Assembly (NCBI GenBank): GCA_025453555.1
Contig: JALOQC010000005.1
Span: forward strand, 1 to 38,680
From: Myxococcota bacterium
Lineage (GTDB): Bacteria; Myxococcota_A; Polyangia; Polyangiales; Houyiibacteriaceae
Direction: 5' to 3'
DNA: 38,680 bases
This document shows, piece after piece, positions 1 to 8,709 of this stretch (position 1 is its first letter; each line of letters begins with the position of its first letter). The notes beneath the pieces are model-generated. The model did not search any database. It was not told the DNA's origin and saw only the letters and a program-made list of their open reading frames with translations. The position numbers and the translations under genes were made by a program.

Positions 1-252
1 TGCACGGCGATTCTTGTCGCAGTCACGATCGACAATCAGCAAGAAAACGCGAGTCATTCCGCGGTATCGCTCCAAGATTTCCGCAAGTCGCTCACGCTTC
101 ATCGCCTCGCCAACACCCCCCAGCAACGGGTCACGGCACACCTGCACTCGCGCCTTGACCCCTTGTCGAGCAAACATCGCCTCCGCCAGCGGCTTCAGAA
201 CGTATTGATCCCGCCGAAAGTCCTCCGGAATTACCAAGACGTTGACCGCCAT
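1..252 (-). CDS. TOPRIM/DUF4276-like protein, N-terminal part (cut by window edge)
   Basis: Only the first 84 residues are in the window. The ATG follows the TAA of the upstream ATPase directly (TAAATG), so the two are translationally coupled. The protein opens with a hydrophobic strand, VNVLVIPED, with Glu10, and at residues 70-79 has FLLIVDRDCD, a strand ending in spaced acidic residues (D75, D77, D79). A Glu after strand 1 and a later DxD is the TOPRIM pattern. DUF4276 and DUF4435 proteins of this kind are commonly encoded next to OLD/SMC-like ATPases in defence modules, where the TOPRIM subunit is the nuclease or effector. I infer an effector partner for the ATPase at 253-1527. The missing C-terminus prevents firm assignment. 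Codon choice is less GC-rich than in the brx genes, as in its partner. Confidence 0.6.
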   Translation of the reverse strand, partial: MAVNVLVIPEDFRRDQYVLKPLAEAMFARQGVKARVQVCRDPLLGGVGEAMKRERLAEILERYRGMTRVFLLIVDRDCDKNRRA

Positions 253-1527
253 TTAAACGACCTCCTCGTCATCCTCGGCGGAGAAGGCCGCGGCATCCTC
301 TAGCCACCCAGCCTGATGCAGGCGCCCGAGGTCCTGCTTCTTTAGGATCTCGCCGGCGTCAGGAAGCGACATGATCCTGAGAAGCCGCGACTCCAGTCCG
401 CGGTCGTCGCGATAGACAAGAAGCGCATTGCTTCGCGCATCCTCATCAAGAAACGCAAGCAGGGCAGGGTTGTGGGTGGTCCCGATGACCTGAACGTTCA
501 TCACAACCGCCGCACGCGAAACGAGGTCCAGCAACAAGTGCAGTCGCGTGGGATGAATTCCATTGTCGAACTCTTCGAAGAAATAGATCTGACCCGAGTC
601 TTGGCTGAGAAGAGCTGCAATCAACGCAAGAAAGCGAAGCGTTCCGTCGCTTGCGCTATGCGCCGACACCTCGAATCCACTCGCCTCCTTCAGATGGACG
701 AGCACGCGGCCGGAAAACTCTGTTCGAAAGGTGAAGTCCGTGGCATCCATTGGCGTCAGCGCGCGAAGCCATTCCAAGAGAGTTTGCTTTCGCTGCTCGT
801 CCTGACAGATCTCCATGAGCACGGACGATAGATTCTCCCCGCGGTCACCGAGCACGACCTGTCCAGGTTGTGATGCAATCCGCATGGCGTCTGGATCGAG
901 GTCCAGGAAACGGATGGACTGCAGCACCTTCACGACGTCTGCACACGCGGTTGCTCCGGTCTCCTTCGTTCGATCGGCGAACTGGGAAAGGACGGGCTTG
1001 CTCGACGAGAACTCGAGGGCCTTTCCGCTTCGACGATGCGTACCCCCCCTCGGTAGTCGAACACGGATCTGATGCTCGCCTCGCTGCTCGATGGGATCGT
1101 CTCCGGGATGCGAGTCGAAGATCGAGGTCACCCCCCTCCGAAGCCGCTCTTTTGCGACACGTGGACCGGTGGTCCGATCGCTGAGGTCGACTTCAATTCG
1201 ATAAGAGTACACTACTGCTCGGTGTTTGCGCGATGCAGGTGGCACCTCAATTCGAGCTTCGATCGTGAATCCACGGCCACCTTGAAATCCGGCCTCGTTT
1301 GCGCCGCCTCGGATCCCTCTCCATTGAAGAATCCCTCCGGGCCCGTACTTTTCGCCGAGAATCTCTGGGATTGAGAAGTTGAGCCCAACGCCGTGAAGAA
1401 AACGAAGCGCCTCTCGAATGTTGCTCTTGCCGGAAGCGTTAGTGCCGACGATGAGCGTCAGTGCGCCCATCTGAGCCTTCGCTCTTCGGAAGCTCTTGAA
1501 ACCCTGAAGCGTGATTTCTCGGATCAT
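253..1527 (-). CDS. AAA family ATPase (SMC/OLD-like, AAA_15/AAA_21), defence-associated
   Basis: A 424-residue ABC/SMC-type ATPase. Walker A is GTNASGKS at 28-36, just after a beta strand. The signature-like segment SASDGTLRFL is at 291-300, Walker B is IYFFEEFDNGIHP at 314-326, and the switch histidine is in GTTHNP around 352. The middle 60-280 lacks a long coiled coil, so this is a compact AAA_15/AAA_21 protein like those of OLD, PARIS-type and related two-gene defence modules, not a Rad50/SMC. It begins 27 bp after the brxC stop and is followed without gap by a TOPRIM-like gene, so it sits in the BREX transcript in the slot normally occupied by pglX. Its third-position GC is visibly lower than that of brxC, which suggests separate acquisition. 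Role as sensor or regulator of the TOPRIM effector is inferred. Confidence 0.85.
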   Translation of the reverse strand: MIREITLQGFKSFRRAKAQMGALTLIVGTNASGKSNIREALRFLHGVGLNFSIPEILGEKYGPGGILQWRGIRGGANEAGFQGGRGFTIEARIEVPPASRKHRAVVYSYRIEVDLSDRTTGPRVAKERLRRGVTSIFDSHPGDDPIEQRGEHQIRVRLPRGGTHRRSGKALEFSSSKPVLSQFADRTKETGATACADVVKVLQSIRFLDLDPDAMRIASQPGQVVLGDRGENLSSVLMEICQDEQRKQTLLEWLRALTPMDATDFTFRTEFSGRVLVHLKEASGFEVSAHSASDGTLRFLALIAALLSQDSGQIYFFEEFDNGIHPTRLHLLLDLVSRAAVVMNVQVIGTTHNPALLAFLDEDARSNALLVYRDDRGLESRLLRIMSLPDAGEILKKQDLGRLHQAGWLEDAAAFSAEDDEEVV

Positions 1528-1554
1528 GGCTGTTCTCTATACCGCCTGTGAGGC

Positions 1555-4500
1555 TCACCCAATCCGAACCCGAACCCCCGACTTCACGTGCTCCATCAAC
1601 GTCCGGCGCACGTCCTCGACCAACGCATCGACCTCGGCTTCGGTGCCCACCTCGCGGCCGGAGAGACCGAGCTTCACCCGCACGACGGTGGGCTTCTCGC
1701 CTTCGCTCAGCACCGCGTCGAGGAGCTCGTGGGCTTCTTCCTCCGCTCGCCGCAGCGCGACCTCGAAGGCGTCGTGGAGCGCGGAGAGCGCGGGGGCGAC
1801 CGCGGCGGCGGTGGTGCTGCTCGTGGCGAGCGCGAAAGGACGCAGCACGCGATGCGATTGCTCGCTGGTGAGGGTCGCGAAACCTTCGCGGCTCTTCACC
1901 CGCGTGCGCGCGGCCTCCGCTTCGCGCTCTTGCCACGAGAGCAGCTTCTCGCGCTCGGCCACGTACGCGGCCTTCAGCGCCTCGACGTCGGGGATCATCA
2001 CCTCGGTGCCGACCCACGCGCGCTCGTCGTCGAGCTGCGTGCGCAGACGGTCGACGGAGAGCGCGAGCTCGGTGCCGAGCCGACCGTGCGCTTCGAGCTG
2101 CGCGGCCTGAACCTGCACCACCTCGTGGGCCTCCCGCAGCGTACGAAGGGCGACGTCGGTGAGCTCCACCTCGTCGCGACGTAGCCGCGAGATGCCGTCG
2201 TGCAGCGCGTCGAGGTGGCGGAGCACCGTGCGCACGGTCTGCTTCGTGTCGCGGCAGTTCTTCAAGCATTGCTCGAGCGCGGTGGCGAGCTTGTCGAGCT
2301 CCGGGGTCGCGCGCCGCACGCCGGGGAGACGGTCGAGCCGCGAGAGGTGCTCGCGCAGGCGCCGCGCCTCGGCGGGGAAGCTCTGCGCGACCGCGTCCGC
2401 GATCGCGAAGTCGTCGCGCTCCACCGTGACGTTCAGGCGCTGCGCGAAGAGCTTCTGGATGCGCGCGCGCTGCGGGGGGCCGACGTCGTCCTCCTCCGCG
2501 CGGTAGATGCTCGCCCTTCGGAACACGCGGTCTTGTTCGAGGTCGCGCACGCCCGCCTGTCGGTGATCGGTGAGCTCGCCCGCTTCGGTGACCACGCGGA
2601 TGCGCTGGCCGCGGAGCAGCCCGATCACACAGGCCTTCACGAGGGTGGCGGAGTAGCCGAAGGGCGCCGCGCCGAAGTGCGCGACCAGCGCGCTGCCGGT
2701 GGTGCCCGCGTCGCCGAGGTGCTCGACGTGATCGAGCACACGTTTGGGGACCGCGCCGCTGCACGTCGCGACGTACTTCCCGCCGTCGACCTCGAGGATG
2801 CCGAGCTCGGCGGGGAGAAACTTCGGAGAAGGGCCGCTGAGATCGACCTCGAAGAGCTGTTTGAGCTCGCTCGGTTGGATCTGCGTGGCGTCGAAGTGCA
2901 CGAAGAGCTCGGGGAGCACCCGGGTGCCCGCCGCATGGATCGCGGTGCCGAAGGCCTGGCCGTGATCATTCGGTGAGAACGCGCGGGCGCGGAAGTACAT
3001 CGCGCCCGCCATCCACGCCTCGGCCACCACGGCGCGCAACCGCTTGTCGAGGTCCTCCGCGCGGTTGTCCTCCTGCTGGAGGAGCAGCTTGCGGGCGGGC
3101 GAGAGCGAGTCCTTGCGGTGCGCGTACTTCTTCACGAGCGCGCGCGAGCGAACCAGCTCCCGCGCGACCTCTTCGACCGCGCCCAGATCGCCCGCGATCC
3201 AGAGCAGACGGTCGCGCTGGTCGCCGCTGTGGCGGATCCATCGCGCAGCGTCGCGCGCGTCCTCGGGCACGAGGAAGCGCAGGTCGACCTCGATCACCGC
3301 GTCGGCGCGCGGCTCGGTGAGCACGACGTCCGTCAGGCGGCGGCCGTCGGAGAAGAGCGCCTTGAAGGGAAACGGACGTCCTTGCAAACGCGGCTGCTCC
3401 GGCTCGTCCACGAGCCACTTCAGCGCCTCTTGCACCAGCGCGAGCTGCTCGTCGCGCGAAGCCGGGAGGTCGCGGCGCTCGCGCTCCCACTCTTCGGCGG
3501 ACGACGACTGCAGCTTGTAGCCGTGCTTCTCCGAGTACCCGAGCAGGTTGCGGCGGCGCAACCTCTCGAGCGCCTCGGTGACCGCCGCGAGCTGGTTGCC
3601 GCGATCGACACGATCGAAGAGGCATTGCGCGACGAGCTTGGCGTCGGTCGGTAGCGTGTCGGCGATCAGCTCCAGCAACGCGACCGCCTTCGCAGCGCGG
3701 ACGAGCAGCGCGTCGGCGTCGGCGGTGCACTGCGCGAGCACGCGCGCCATCGACGCCTGCGCGTCGGAGTCGAGCGCGGTGTGCTGCACCTCGTAGATCC
3801 GATCGAGCGAGACGAGCGCGCCGAGCTCTTCCTCGGCGAGGCGTTGGCTGCGGAAGAGCTCACCGAGGAGCTGCAGCAGACCGCGGATGGCTTGGTCGTC
3901 GCCCTGCGCGCGGTTGCTGCGGAGGCGAAGCGCGGAGGTGATGCGCAGGATGAGCGAGATCTGTCCCGGCAGCATCGGGTAGGTCTCGACGAAGTCGTCC
4001 GCGGTGACGTCCTCGCAGCCGTAGGCGTAGAGCTTCAGCTCGGGGCGGTGCTTGTCGAAGAGCGCACGAACGGTCGCCGCGTGCTCGGGCGTCTTCTGCA
4101 AGAGCCGCTTGTGGACGACGTCGCGGATGTTGGTGGCCGCGAGGTGGACCCGCAGCTTCGGGGGGAAGCGGTCTTTGGCCCAGACGAGGAACGAATCGTC
4201 CGCGCCCTCGTCGAGCTTCTGCTGGCCGAGCGCGAAGAGCCAGACCTTGCCGTGGTGGCGGCCGAGCGCGGTCGCGAAGGCGCGCAGGCGATCGACGCGG
4301 TCCTTGCTCGCGAGCACGAACTGCGAGACCTCGTCGACCACGAGGAAGAGCGTCGCGCCCGGCTGCCGGAGCTCGATCATCTTCGCGATGGCGGCGAAGG
4401 CTTCTTCCGGCGACTCGGTGCCGACCCGCATGCCCGCGCGGGCGGAGAACCAGCTCATCGGATCGGGGTAGTGCTCGGGGAAGAGCCGATGCAGGACGAG

Positions 4501-5166
4501 CGAGAGATCTTCTTCGACGAAGCTGCCGTTCTTCGCCTCGCTCCACGGCTTGCCGAGGACCTCCTGCGCGGTGGCGACGAAGCTGGACCAATGCCCTTCC
4601 CGCTCGAGCTTGAGCTCCGTGTCGGCGACGAAGCCTTCGCGGCTGTAGCCGAGCCGCTTCTGGACCTGACGCACGGCGGCGGAGTGAATCTGATCGCCCT
4701 CGCGCGCGACCGCGCCGATGTCGAAGACCACCGCGATGGGATCGATCTTCGCGCGCAGCCGCTTCCACGCCGCCTTCAGCTCGTCGGCCTTCGGCGAGGT
4801 GTCCCGCGCGAGCCACGCCTCGGCGAGCGAGCGACCGTCCGGGAGCGCCACGCCGTCGAGCGCGAGCCCGAGGAGCTTCGCGAAGCTCGACTTACCGGAG
4901 CCGTAGAAGCCCGAGATCCACGCGGTCGGCAGGTCGGGCCCGCTCGGCTTCTCGAGCTCGTCCGCGATCGCCTCGAGCAAGCCGACGTACTGCTCGTGGA
5001 TGCCGCTCGGCACGCGCCGGTGGTGCGGGTGATTCTCGGGATAGCCGCCGGTGATGATGTACTCCGCGACCTCCGCCGCGAGCTTCTGCGGCGATTGATC
5101 GTGGAAGTACACGACGGGCGGGATGTCCCGCGTGACCTTGGAAACGAAGATGTCGGCGAGCTTCAT
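1555..5166 (-). CDS. brxC: BREX P-loop ATPase BrxC (PglY-related)
   Basis: A 1203-residue protein, the usual size for BrxC/PglY. The ATG at 5166 gives the typical start MKLADIFVSKVTRDIPPVVY; the frame stays open further upstream but that extension overlaps brxB antigenically unrelated sequence and is not BrxC-like. Walker A GFYGSGKSS is at 86-94 within the family phrase WISGFYGSGKSSF, and Walker B LFLVVDEV at about 273-280. The C-terminal half is rich in long charged helices, as in the family. BrxC is the large ATPase of BREX, needed for phage exclusion and, in several types, for host methylation with PglX. It is separated from brxB by 139 bp, the longest gap in the operon, so a secondary promoter there is possible. 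Identification rests on N-terminus, motifs, length and neighbours. Confidence 0.9.
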   Translation of the reverse strand: MKLADIFVSKVTRDIPPVVYFHDQSPQKLAAEVAEYIITGGYPENHPHHRRVPSGIHEQYVGLLEAIADELEKPSGPDLPTAWISGFYGSGKSSFAKLLGLALDGVALPDGRSLAEAWLARDTSPKADELKAAWKRLRAKIDPIAVVFDIGAVAREGDQIHSAAVRQVQKRLGYSREGFVADTELKLEREGHWSSFVATAQEVLGKPWSEAKNGSFVEEDLSLVLHRLFPEHYPDPMSWFSARAGMRVGTESPEEAFAAIAKMIELRQPGATLFLVVDEVSQFVLASKDRVDRLRAFATALGRHHGKVWLFALGQQKLDEGADDSFLVWAKDRFPPKLRVHLAATNIRDVVHKRLLQKTPEHAATVRALFDKHRPELKLYAYGCEDVTADDFVETYPMLPGQISLILRITSALRLRSNRAQGDDQAIRGLLQLLGELFRSQRLAEEELGALVSLDRIYEVQHTALDSDAQASMARVLAQCTADADALLVRAAKAVALLELIADTLPTDAKLVAQCLFDRVDRGNQLAAVTEALERLRRRNLLGYSEKHGYKLQSSSAEEWERERRDLPASRDEQLALVQEALKWLVDEPEQPRLQGRPFPFKALFSDGRRLTDVVLTEPRADAVIEVDLRFLVPEDARDAARWIRHSGDQRDRLLWIAGDLGAVEEVARELVRSRALVKKYAHRKDSLSPARKLLLQQEDNRAEDLDKRLRAVVAEAWMAGAMYFRARAFSPNDHGQAFGTAIHAAGTRVLPELFVHFDATQIQPSELKQLFEVDLSGPSPKFLPAELGILEVDGGKYVATCSGAVPKRVLDHVEHLGDAGTTGSALVAHFGAAPFGYSATLVKACVIGLLRGQRIRVVTEAGELTDHRQAGVRDLEQDRVFRRASIYRAEEDDVGPPQRARIQKLFAQRLNVTVERDDFAIADAVAQSFPAEARRLREHLSRLDRLPGVRRATPELDKLATALEQCLKNCRDTKQTVRTVLRHLDALHDGISRLRRDEVELTDVALRTLREAHEVVQVQAAQLEAHGRLGTELALSVDRLRTQLDDERAWVGTEVMIPDVEALKAAYVAEREKLLSWQEREAEAARTRVKSREGFATLTSEQSHRVLRPFALATSSTTAAAVAPALSALHDAFEVALRRAEEEAHELLDAVLSEGEKPTVVRVKLGLSGREVGTEAEVDALVEDVRRTLMEHVKSGVRVRIG

Positions 5167-5305
5167 CGCGAGATGCCTCTCGTGTCTCTCGGAGAGCCGC
5201 GTTCGTTCTCGCGGCCAGATCGTCGGGTTCGTGGGAGCGCGAGCAGAGCGAGGAGCTCGCGTGGCGATCGGAGCAAGGGTCGGCTCCGAAGAAGCGCGTA
5301 TGAAA

Positions 5306-5941
5306 CTACGGATAGATGCGCGGTCGGTAGTCGCTGTCGGGCTGCAGCACGCCCATGAACGACAAACCGTGGGGGAGGCGATGGCCGGGGTAAAGGAGCA
5401 CGACGGGGATCTGTCCGGTGCGCCCATCGAGATGACGCAGCAGCGCGGAGGTGCGGAAGAAGGGATAGAGCGCGCCCGCGCGACCGAGGAAGGCGACCGT
5501 GCGATCGACACGATCGGGGTTCTTCGTGGCGAAGTCCTGCAAGAGATCCGCGACGTCCTTCGCGAGCCCGTTCGGCCCTTCGATGAGCGGAGCGAGCTTG
5601 TCTTGTAGGTATTGCAGACCTCGCGCGGGATCGCGGGCCGCGGTCGCCTTCTCCATCGCGATCACGCGCTCGATGAGCTCGTCGCCTCCCTCGCGCCGCA
5701 CGCGATCGAGGAACAGTCGGTGCAGATCGAGGGTGTGCACGATCCAACCGTGAGCGACGAGGTCGGTCGAGAGCTTCTGCAGCTCCGCGCGGAGCTTGTG
5801 CTCGTCCTTCGGGTCGTATTGCAGGATCGCGAAGCGGTAGTTGCGCATCGTGCTGATGCGCGGCCCGTCTTCGTGGACGAGATCTCGGCGGAGCGCGGCG
5901 AAGGCCTGCTGCAGCCCGGTGGTGTGGAAGAGGTCGGTCAT
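5306..5941 (-). CDS. brxB: BREX protein BrxB (DUF1788)
   Basis: A 211-residue soluble protein of the DUF1788 family. The C-terminal phrase VVLLYPGHRLPHGLSFMGVL followed by YRPRIYP is the hallmark of BrxB. The N-terminal half has the usual helical content, with YRFAILQYDP at about 40. I chose ATG 5941 because GAGGTG lies 6 bp upstream; a GTG at 5950 in the same frame would add three residues. The start is 10 bp from the brxA stop. BrxB is a small core component of type 1, 5 and 6 BREX with no assigned enzymatic activity. Position between brxA and brxC matches the type 6 order. Confidence 0.88.
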   Translation of the reverse strand: MTDLFHTTGLQQAFAALRRDLVHEDGPRISTMRNYRFAILQYDPKDEHKLRAELQKLSTDLVAHGWIVHTLDLHRLFLDRVRREGGDELIERVIAMEKATAARDPARGLQYLQDKLAPLIEGPNGLAKDVADLLQDFATKNPDRVDRTVAFLGRAGALYPFFRTSALLRHLDGRTGQIPVVLLYPGHRLPHGLSFMGVLQPDSDYRPRIYP

Positions 5942-5951
5942 CGATCGCACC

Positions 5952-6836
5952 TCAGTCGGTCACGTGCAGCGGCGTCGCCGAGGGAGCAGCGGACGCTTCG
6001 GGGAAACGCGCGTCCGCCCAGGCACGCAGGCTCGGGTAGCGGAACGCGAGGTCGACGAGATCCCCCTGCCGATCGAAGCGCACGTTCGGCAGTCCGCGCA
6101 GGCGCTCTTCGAGCAGCGGTCCGTCGAGCCCCACGGAGGCGAAGTAGGGGTTGCGGGTCAGCGTGCCGGCGAAGTCGAGCTCGCGCAGGAGCTGCACGAA
6201 GTACTCGAGCGCGTCGTCCGGCACGCGCGGCACGACGATCGGGCGAGGGTCGCGAGTGCGCTCGAGGAGCCCCGCGGAGTGCGCGGCGGAGAGAAGCTTG
6301 CTCGCGAACTGCACGTGGCTCGCGAGCGTCCAGCGACCGTCGACGTCGAAGTCCGCCACGAAGCGCACCGTGACGTCGCGGGTGATCTCGGGGCGCGACG
6401 ACGCGAGGCGCGTGGGCAGCAGCTCGCCCGTGAAGCGTCGGTAGAGCGGGTCGGCGAGCTGGAGATGCCAGTGGCAGATCGAGCGGCGCGTCTCGGGCGA
6501 CATGCGCCGGGTCGACCAGAGGTGCAGCGCGCGCAACGCGTCGGGGTAGACGTCGAAGCGGAGCTTCAGGTTCGAGAGCAGCACCTGCACGCGCGCGAGG
6601 CTCCGCGAGCCGAACCAATACTCCTCGAAGGCGCGCTCGGAGCTCGGAGCGTCGTCGTCGATGCGGCGGCCCCAGTACGCGCGGCACGCGTCGATCTCGA
6701 GCGCGCACTTGAGCAAGCGCGTGTGCGGCTCTCGTTGCTCACCGAGCGTGACGTGTGGACGCTCGAGCGCCGGCTCGCTCGGGGAGCGACGGGGAGCGCG
6801 ACGTCGCGGCGTGACCTCTTCGTCGGTCGGCGTCAT
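5952..6836 (-). CDS. brxA: BREX protein BrxA (DUF1819)
   Basis: A 294-residue DUF1819 protein. The family-like core starts near residue 40 with LLKCALEIDACRAYW, followed by a patterned helical region containing ALHLW, ICHWHLQLADPLYRRF around 163-180 and SHVQFASKLLSAAHSAGLL. The first 35 residues are Arg/Pro/Glu-rich and probably disordered. The C-terminal part has a winged-helix-like end, FRYPSLRAWADARF. The ATG overlaps the brxE stop as ATGA. BrxA is a small DNA-binding, NusB-like protein in BREX. The length exceeds the ~200 residues of type 1 BrxA because of the N-terminal tail and an additional C-terminal part. Assignment is from motif memory plus neighbours. Confidence 0.82.
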   Translation of the reverse strand: MTPTDEEVTPRRRAPRRSPSEPALERPHVTLGEQREPHTRLLKCALEIDACRAYWGRRIDDDAPSSERAFEEYWFGSRSLARVQVLLSNLKLRFDVYPDALRALHLWSTRRMSPETRRSICHWHLQLADPLYRRFTGELLPTRLASSRPEITRDVTVRFVADFDVDGRWTLASHVQFASKLLSAAHSAGLLERTRDPRPIVVPRVPDDALEYFVQLLRELDFAGTLTRNPYFASVGLDGPLLEERLRGLPNVRFDRQGDLVDLAFRYPSLRAWADARFPEASAAPSATPLHVTD

Positions 6837-7450
6837 CGCTTGAAGTGCGGCAGGGGGTAGGCGTCGGCGAGCGGCAAGAGCGCACCGGCGAGCTTCGCCA
6901 CGAGCAAGCGCGGATCCTTCGGAGGCTCCCCGGTGATGCGGCGTCCGGTGGCGCTCGGGGAGAGCTCCACCGAGGTCTCGACGCGTGCCAGCCGATCTTC
7001 GAGGAAGCGCGTGAAGGTCTTCGGCGAGAAAGGCGTGTCGATCAGATCCGAGAGCTCACGGCTCATGCGCTCGCGACGCGGATCGTCGTGGATGCGATCG
7101 GCGAGCCGCTCCTCCAACGCTTCGTCGAGCGCGAACCCGAGCCGGAAGAGCGACACGATGCGATCCGGATCGTCGGCCCGCGCACGCAGCTCCGCGTCCT
7201 TGCGCCGCGCCGCCTCTCGCGCGGCCTGCAGCACCGCCCACCGATGCGTGTTCGGCAGCAGGTCCGAAAAGAGCGCCTCGCCCCCGAACTCGAACGCGAA
7301 CATCGACGCCCACCACCCGAGCCGCCGCTCCGACTTCAACCCCTCGCCCGCCCACGCGACAGCGAGCTGGACGTCGAGGACGAAGTCGAGCGTCGAGCCG
7401 GGGATCGGCGCCGGGATCGGCGCGGGCGAGGCGGAGGCGAGGTCGGTCAT
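6833..7450 (-). CDS. brxE: BREX-6 protein BrxE
   Basis: A 205-residue protein with the BrxE pattern: LDFVLDVQLAVAWAGE near 20-36, then RLGWWASMF, a Gly-rich FGGEALFSDLLPNTHRWAVL and AAREAARRKDAELR. BrxE is found essentially only in type 6 BREX, where it is the first gene, so it types this locus. Its function is unknown. The Ala/Pro/Ile-rich repeat PAPIPAPIP at residues 9-17 is a short linker. It is the promoter-proximal gene of the minus-strand operon; the 178 bp to the divergent gene at 7629 must hold the operon promoter, but I see no clear -35/-10 pair. Confidence 0.85.
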   Translation of the reverse strand: MTDLASASPAPIPAPIPGSTLDFVLDVQLAVAWAGEGLKSERRLGWWASMFAFEFGGEALFSDLLPNTHRWAVLQAAREAARRKDAELRARADDPDRIVSLFRLGFALDEALEERLADRIHDDPRRERMSRELSDLIDTPFSPKTFTRFLEDRLARVETSVELSPSATGRRITGEPPKDPRLLVAKLAGALLPLADAYPLPHFKR

Positions 7451-7628
7451 GCGCGGGGACCGAGCCTACCAAGGGCGGACGCGATCGCGGGACACGATCT
7501 CGTCGCTGCATCTACCTCGTTCGAGGGACGTGCCGAGGCCGCTCACGTCCACTTCGGAGGATGCGTGCGAGAGTCCACCAGCTCGAATCCGAGCGCATCT
7601 ATCGGTTCCCCACGAACAGGAGCTCCCC

Positions 7629-7883
7629 ATGAAGGGTTTCGCCCTCGGTCTCTCGATCTCGCTCGCATTCATCCTCGGCTGCGTGACCGCGCCGCTCATC
7701 GTCCCGCGGCTGAGCGCGCAGAACCCACCGAGCACGACGCGGTGGGAGTACCTCTGCGAATGGTTCCGCGGGATCGAATCGCATCGCGAGTTCCTCAACC
7801 GCAGCGGTGCTGAAGGATGGGAGCTTGCCTCGCAAACCGGGTACCCCGAGCCGTTCGTGTGCCTCAAGCGACCGCTTCGTTGA
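7629..7883 (+). CDS. Small exported protein, DUF4177-like
   Basis: An 84-residue protein with an N-terminal hydrophobic segment (MKGFALGLSISLAFILGCVT, residues 1-20) that is a signal peptide or anchor; a Cys at 18 could be lipidated but the lipobox is imperfect. The mature part reads RWEYLCEWF near 40 and FLNRSGAEGWELASQTGY, resembling the DUF4177 pattern of an aromatic WEY strand followed by LN..GAEGWELV. ATG 7629 has AGGAG 6 bp upstream. It is divergent from brxE. Role unknown; there is no sign it belongs to BREX beyond sharing the intergenic region. Confidence 0.65.
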   Translation: MKGFALGLSISLAFILGCVTAPLIVPRLSAQNPPSTTRWEYLCEWFRGIESHREFLNRSGAEGWELASQTGYPEPFVCLKRPLR

Positions 7884-7918
7884 ACGCGTCCGGACTGGGG
7901 AGTCGTGCGCTCGAGGTC

Positions 7919-8032
7919 ATGCAGCCCGAGGACGAGTCGACCACCATACGCAGCGGCAACCGGATCGAGATCCTCTACACGGAGCACCGCTTCCAACGCG
8001 ACGCGGATGGGGCGATCCGACGCGTGGACTGA
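7919..8032 (+). CDS. Possible small protein (37 aa)
   Basis: A short reading frame beginning MQPEDESTTIRSGNRIEILY and ending RRVD, with good GC at third positions. A purine stretch GAGG lies only 2 bp before the ATG, which is too close for a normal ribosome site; an in-frame TTG at 7880 overlaps the stop of the preceding gene and is an alternative. It is kept because the codon pattern looks coding and it follows the exported protein within 36 bp. Function unknown. The rest of 7884-8162 shows nothing recognisable. Confidence 0.3.
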   Translation: MQPEDESTTIRSGNRIEILYTEHRFQRDADGAIRRVD

Positions 8033-8162
8033 GCGGACAACCACCACGAAGCACGGCGAGCCCCTGTCGGGAGCTCGACGTCGTTCGTTCGTCGCTACGC
8101 ACCCGAGGTCACCAACGCAGGCGTCGTCGAGGCACTTGCGCCGGCGTCCCGACACCCGCCGG

Positions 8163-8543
8163 TCAGCGCTTCGCGGTCTCGGGGAACCCGCATCGCTTCG
8201 ACCACGCATCCGACGTCCAGGCGTAGCGGCACTCCAAGGACGTCGGGACGATGTCCGGGCGGTGCGGGACCAAGAGGTTGACCGCCGGCCCCGTGTAGAG
8301 GCTCGTGCCACGCGCTCGGCTCTCGATGAGCCAACACAGGAAGACGAACATGTCGTCGAGTTCGTGCGGCAGGTACGTCAGTTCGTAGCGCCACTGCTGC
8401 GGCGTGTTGTGTTCGACCAACCCCAGGCGACGCTTCGCGCCGCCGAAGTACGAGACGTCTGCTCGACGCTTGTCCTTCTCGTAGTGAAAGACGTCCACGA
8501 TCACACCGAAGGGCTCTGCGAAGCGCATCAACTTACGTCGCAC
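8163..8543 (-). CDS. Hypothetical protein (126 aa)
   Basis: Starts at GTG 8543, chosen because a perfect AGGAGG stands 5 bp upstream (8549-8554); the frame stays open further upstream but without such a site. The protein is soluble and rich in aromatic residues (DVFHYEKDKRR, WRYELTYLPHELDDMFVFLC, CRYAWTSDAWSKRCGF), with two Cys near the C-terminus. The two helices around 60-80 look amphipathic. I do not recognise a family. Its divergent neighbour at 8710 shares a 166-bp intergenic region. Likely island cargo. Confidence 0.6.
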   Translation of the reverse strand: MRRKLMRFAEPFGVIVDVFHYEKDKRRADVSYFGGAKRRLGLVEHNTPQQWRYELTYLPHELDDMFVFLCWLIESRARGTSLYTGPAVNLLVPHRPDIVPTSLECRYAWTSDAWSKRCGFPETAKR

Positions 8544-8709
8544 CGTGACCTCCTTGGTTCCAAGGTGCCAGGACCCTGGCCATGATGGGTGCCACCGCAA
8601 GAGCGGCGCGTTCGCTTCGTGAGCACACGCCATGGAGCGTGACGTTGCCGAAATTGTTCTCGACCGCGTCGCAGGCGAGATCGAGCCGATTCGGCGGTAG
8701 GATGCCCGT

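Noticed and set aside
3781-5358. A 525-codon plus-strand frame opposite brxC
   Set aside because: Antisense shadow of brxC with Arg/Glu-rich low-information translation and no ribosome site.
5167-5511. N-terminal extension of the brxC frame
   Set aside because: It overlaps the brxB 3' region, is Ser/Arg/Pro-rich and lacks BrxC similarity; MKLADIFVSK at 5166 is the family-type start.
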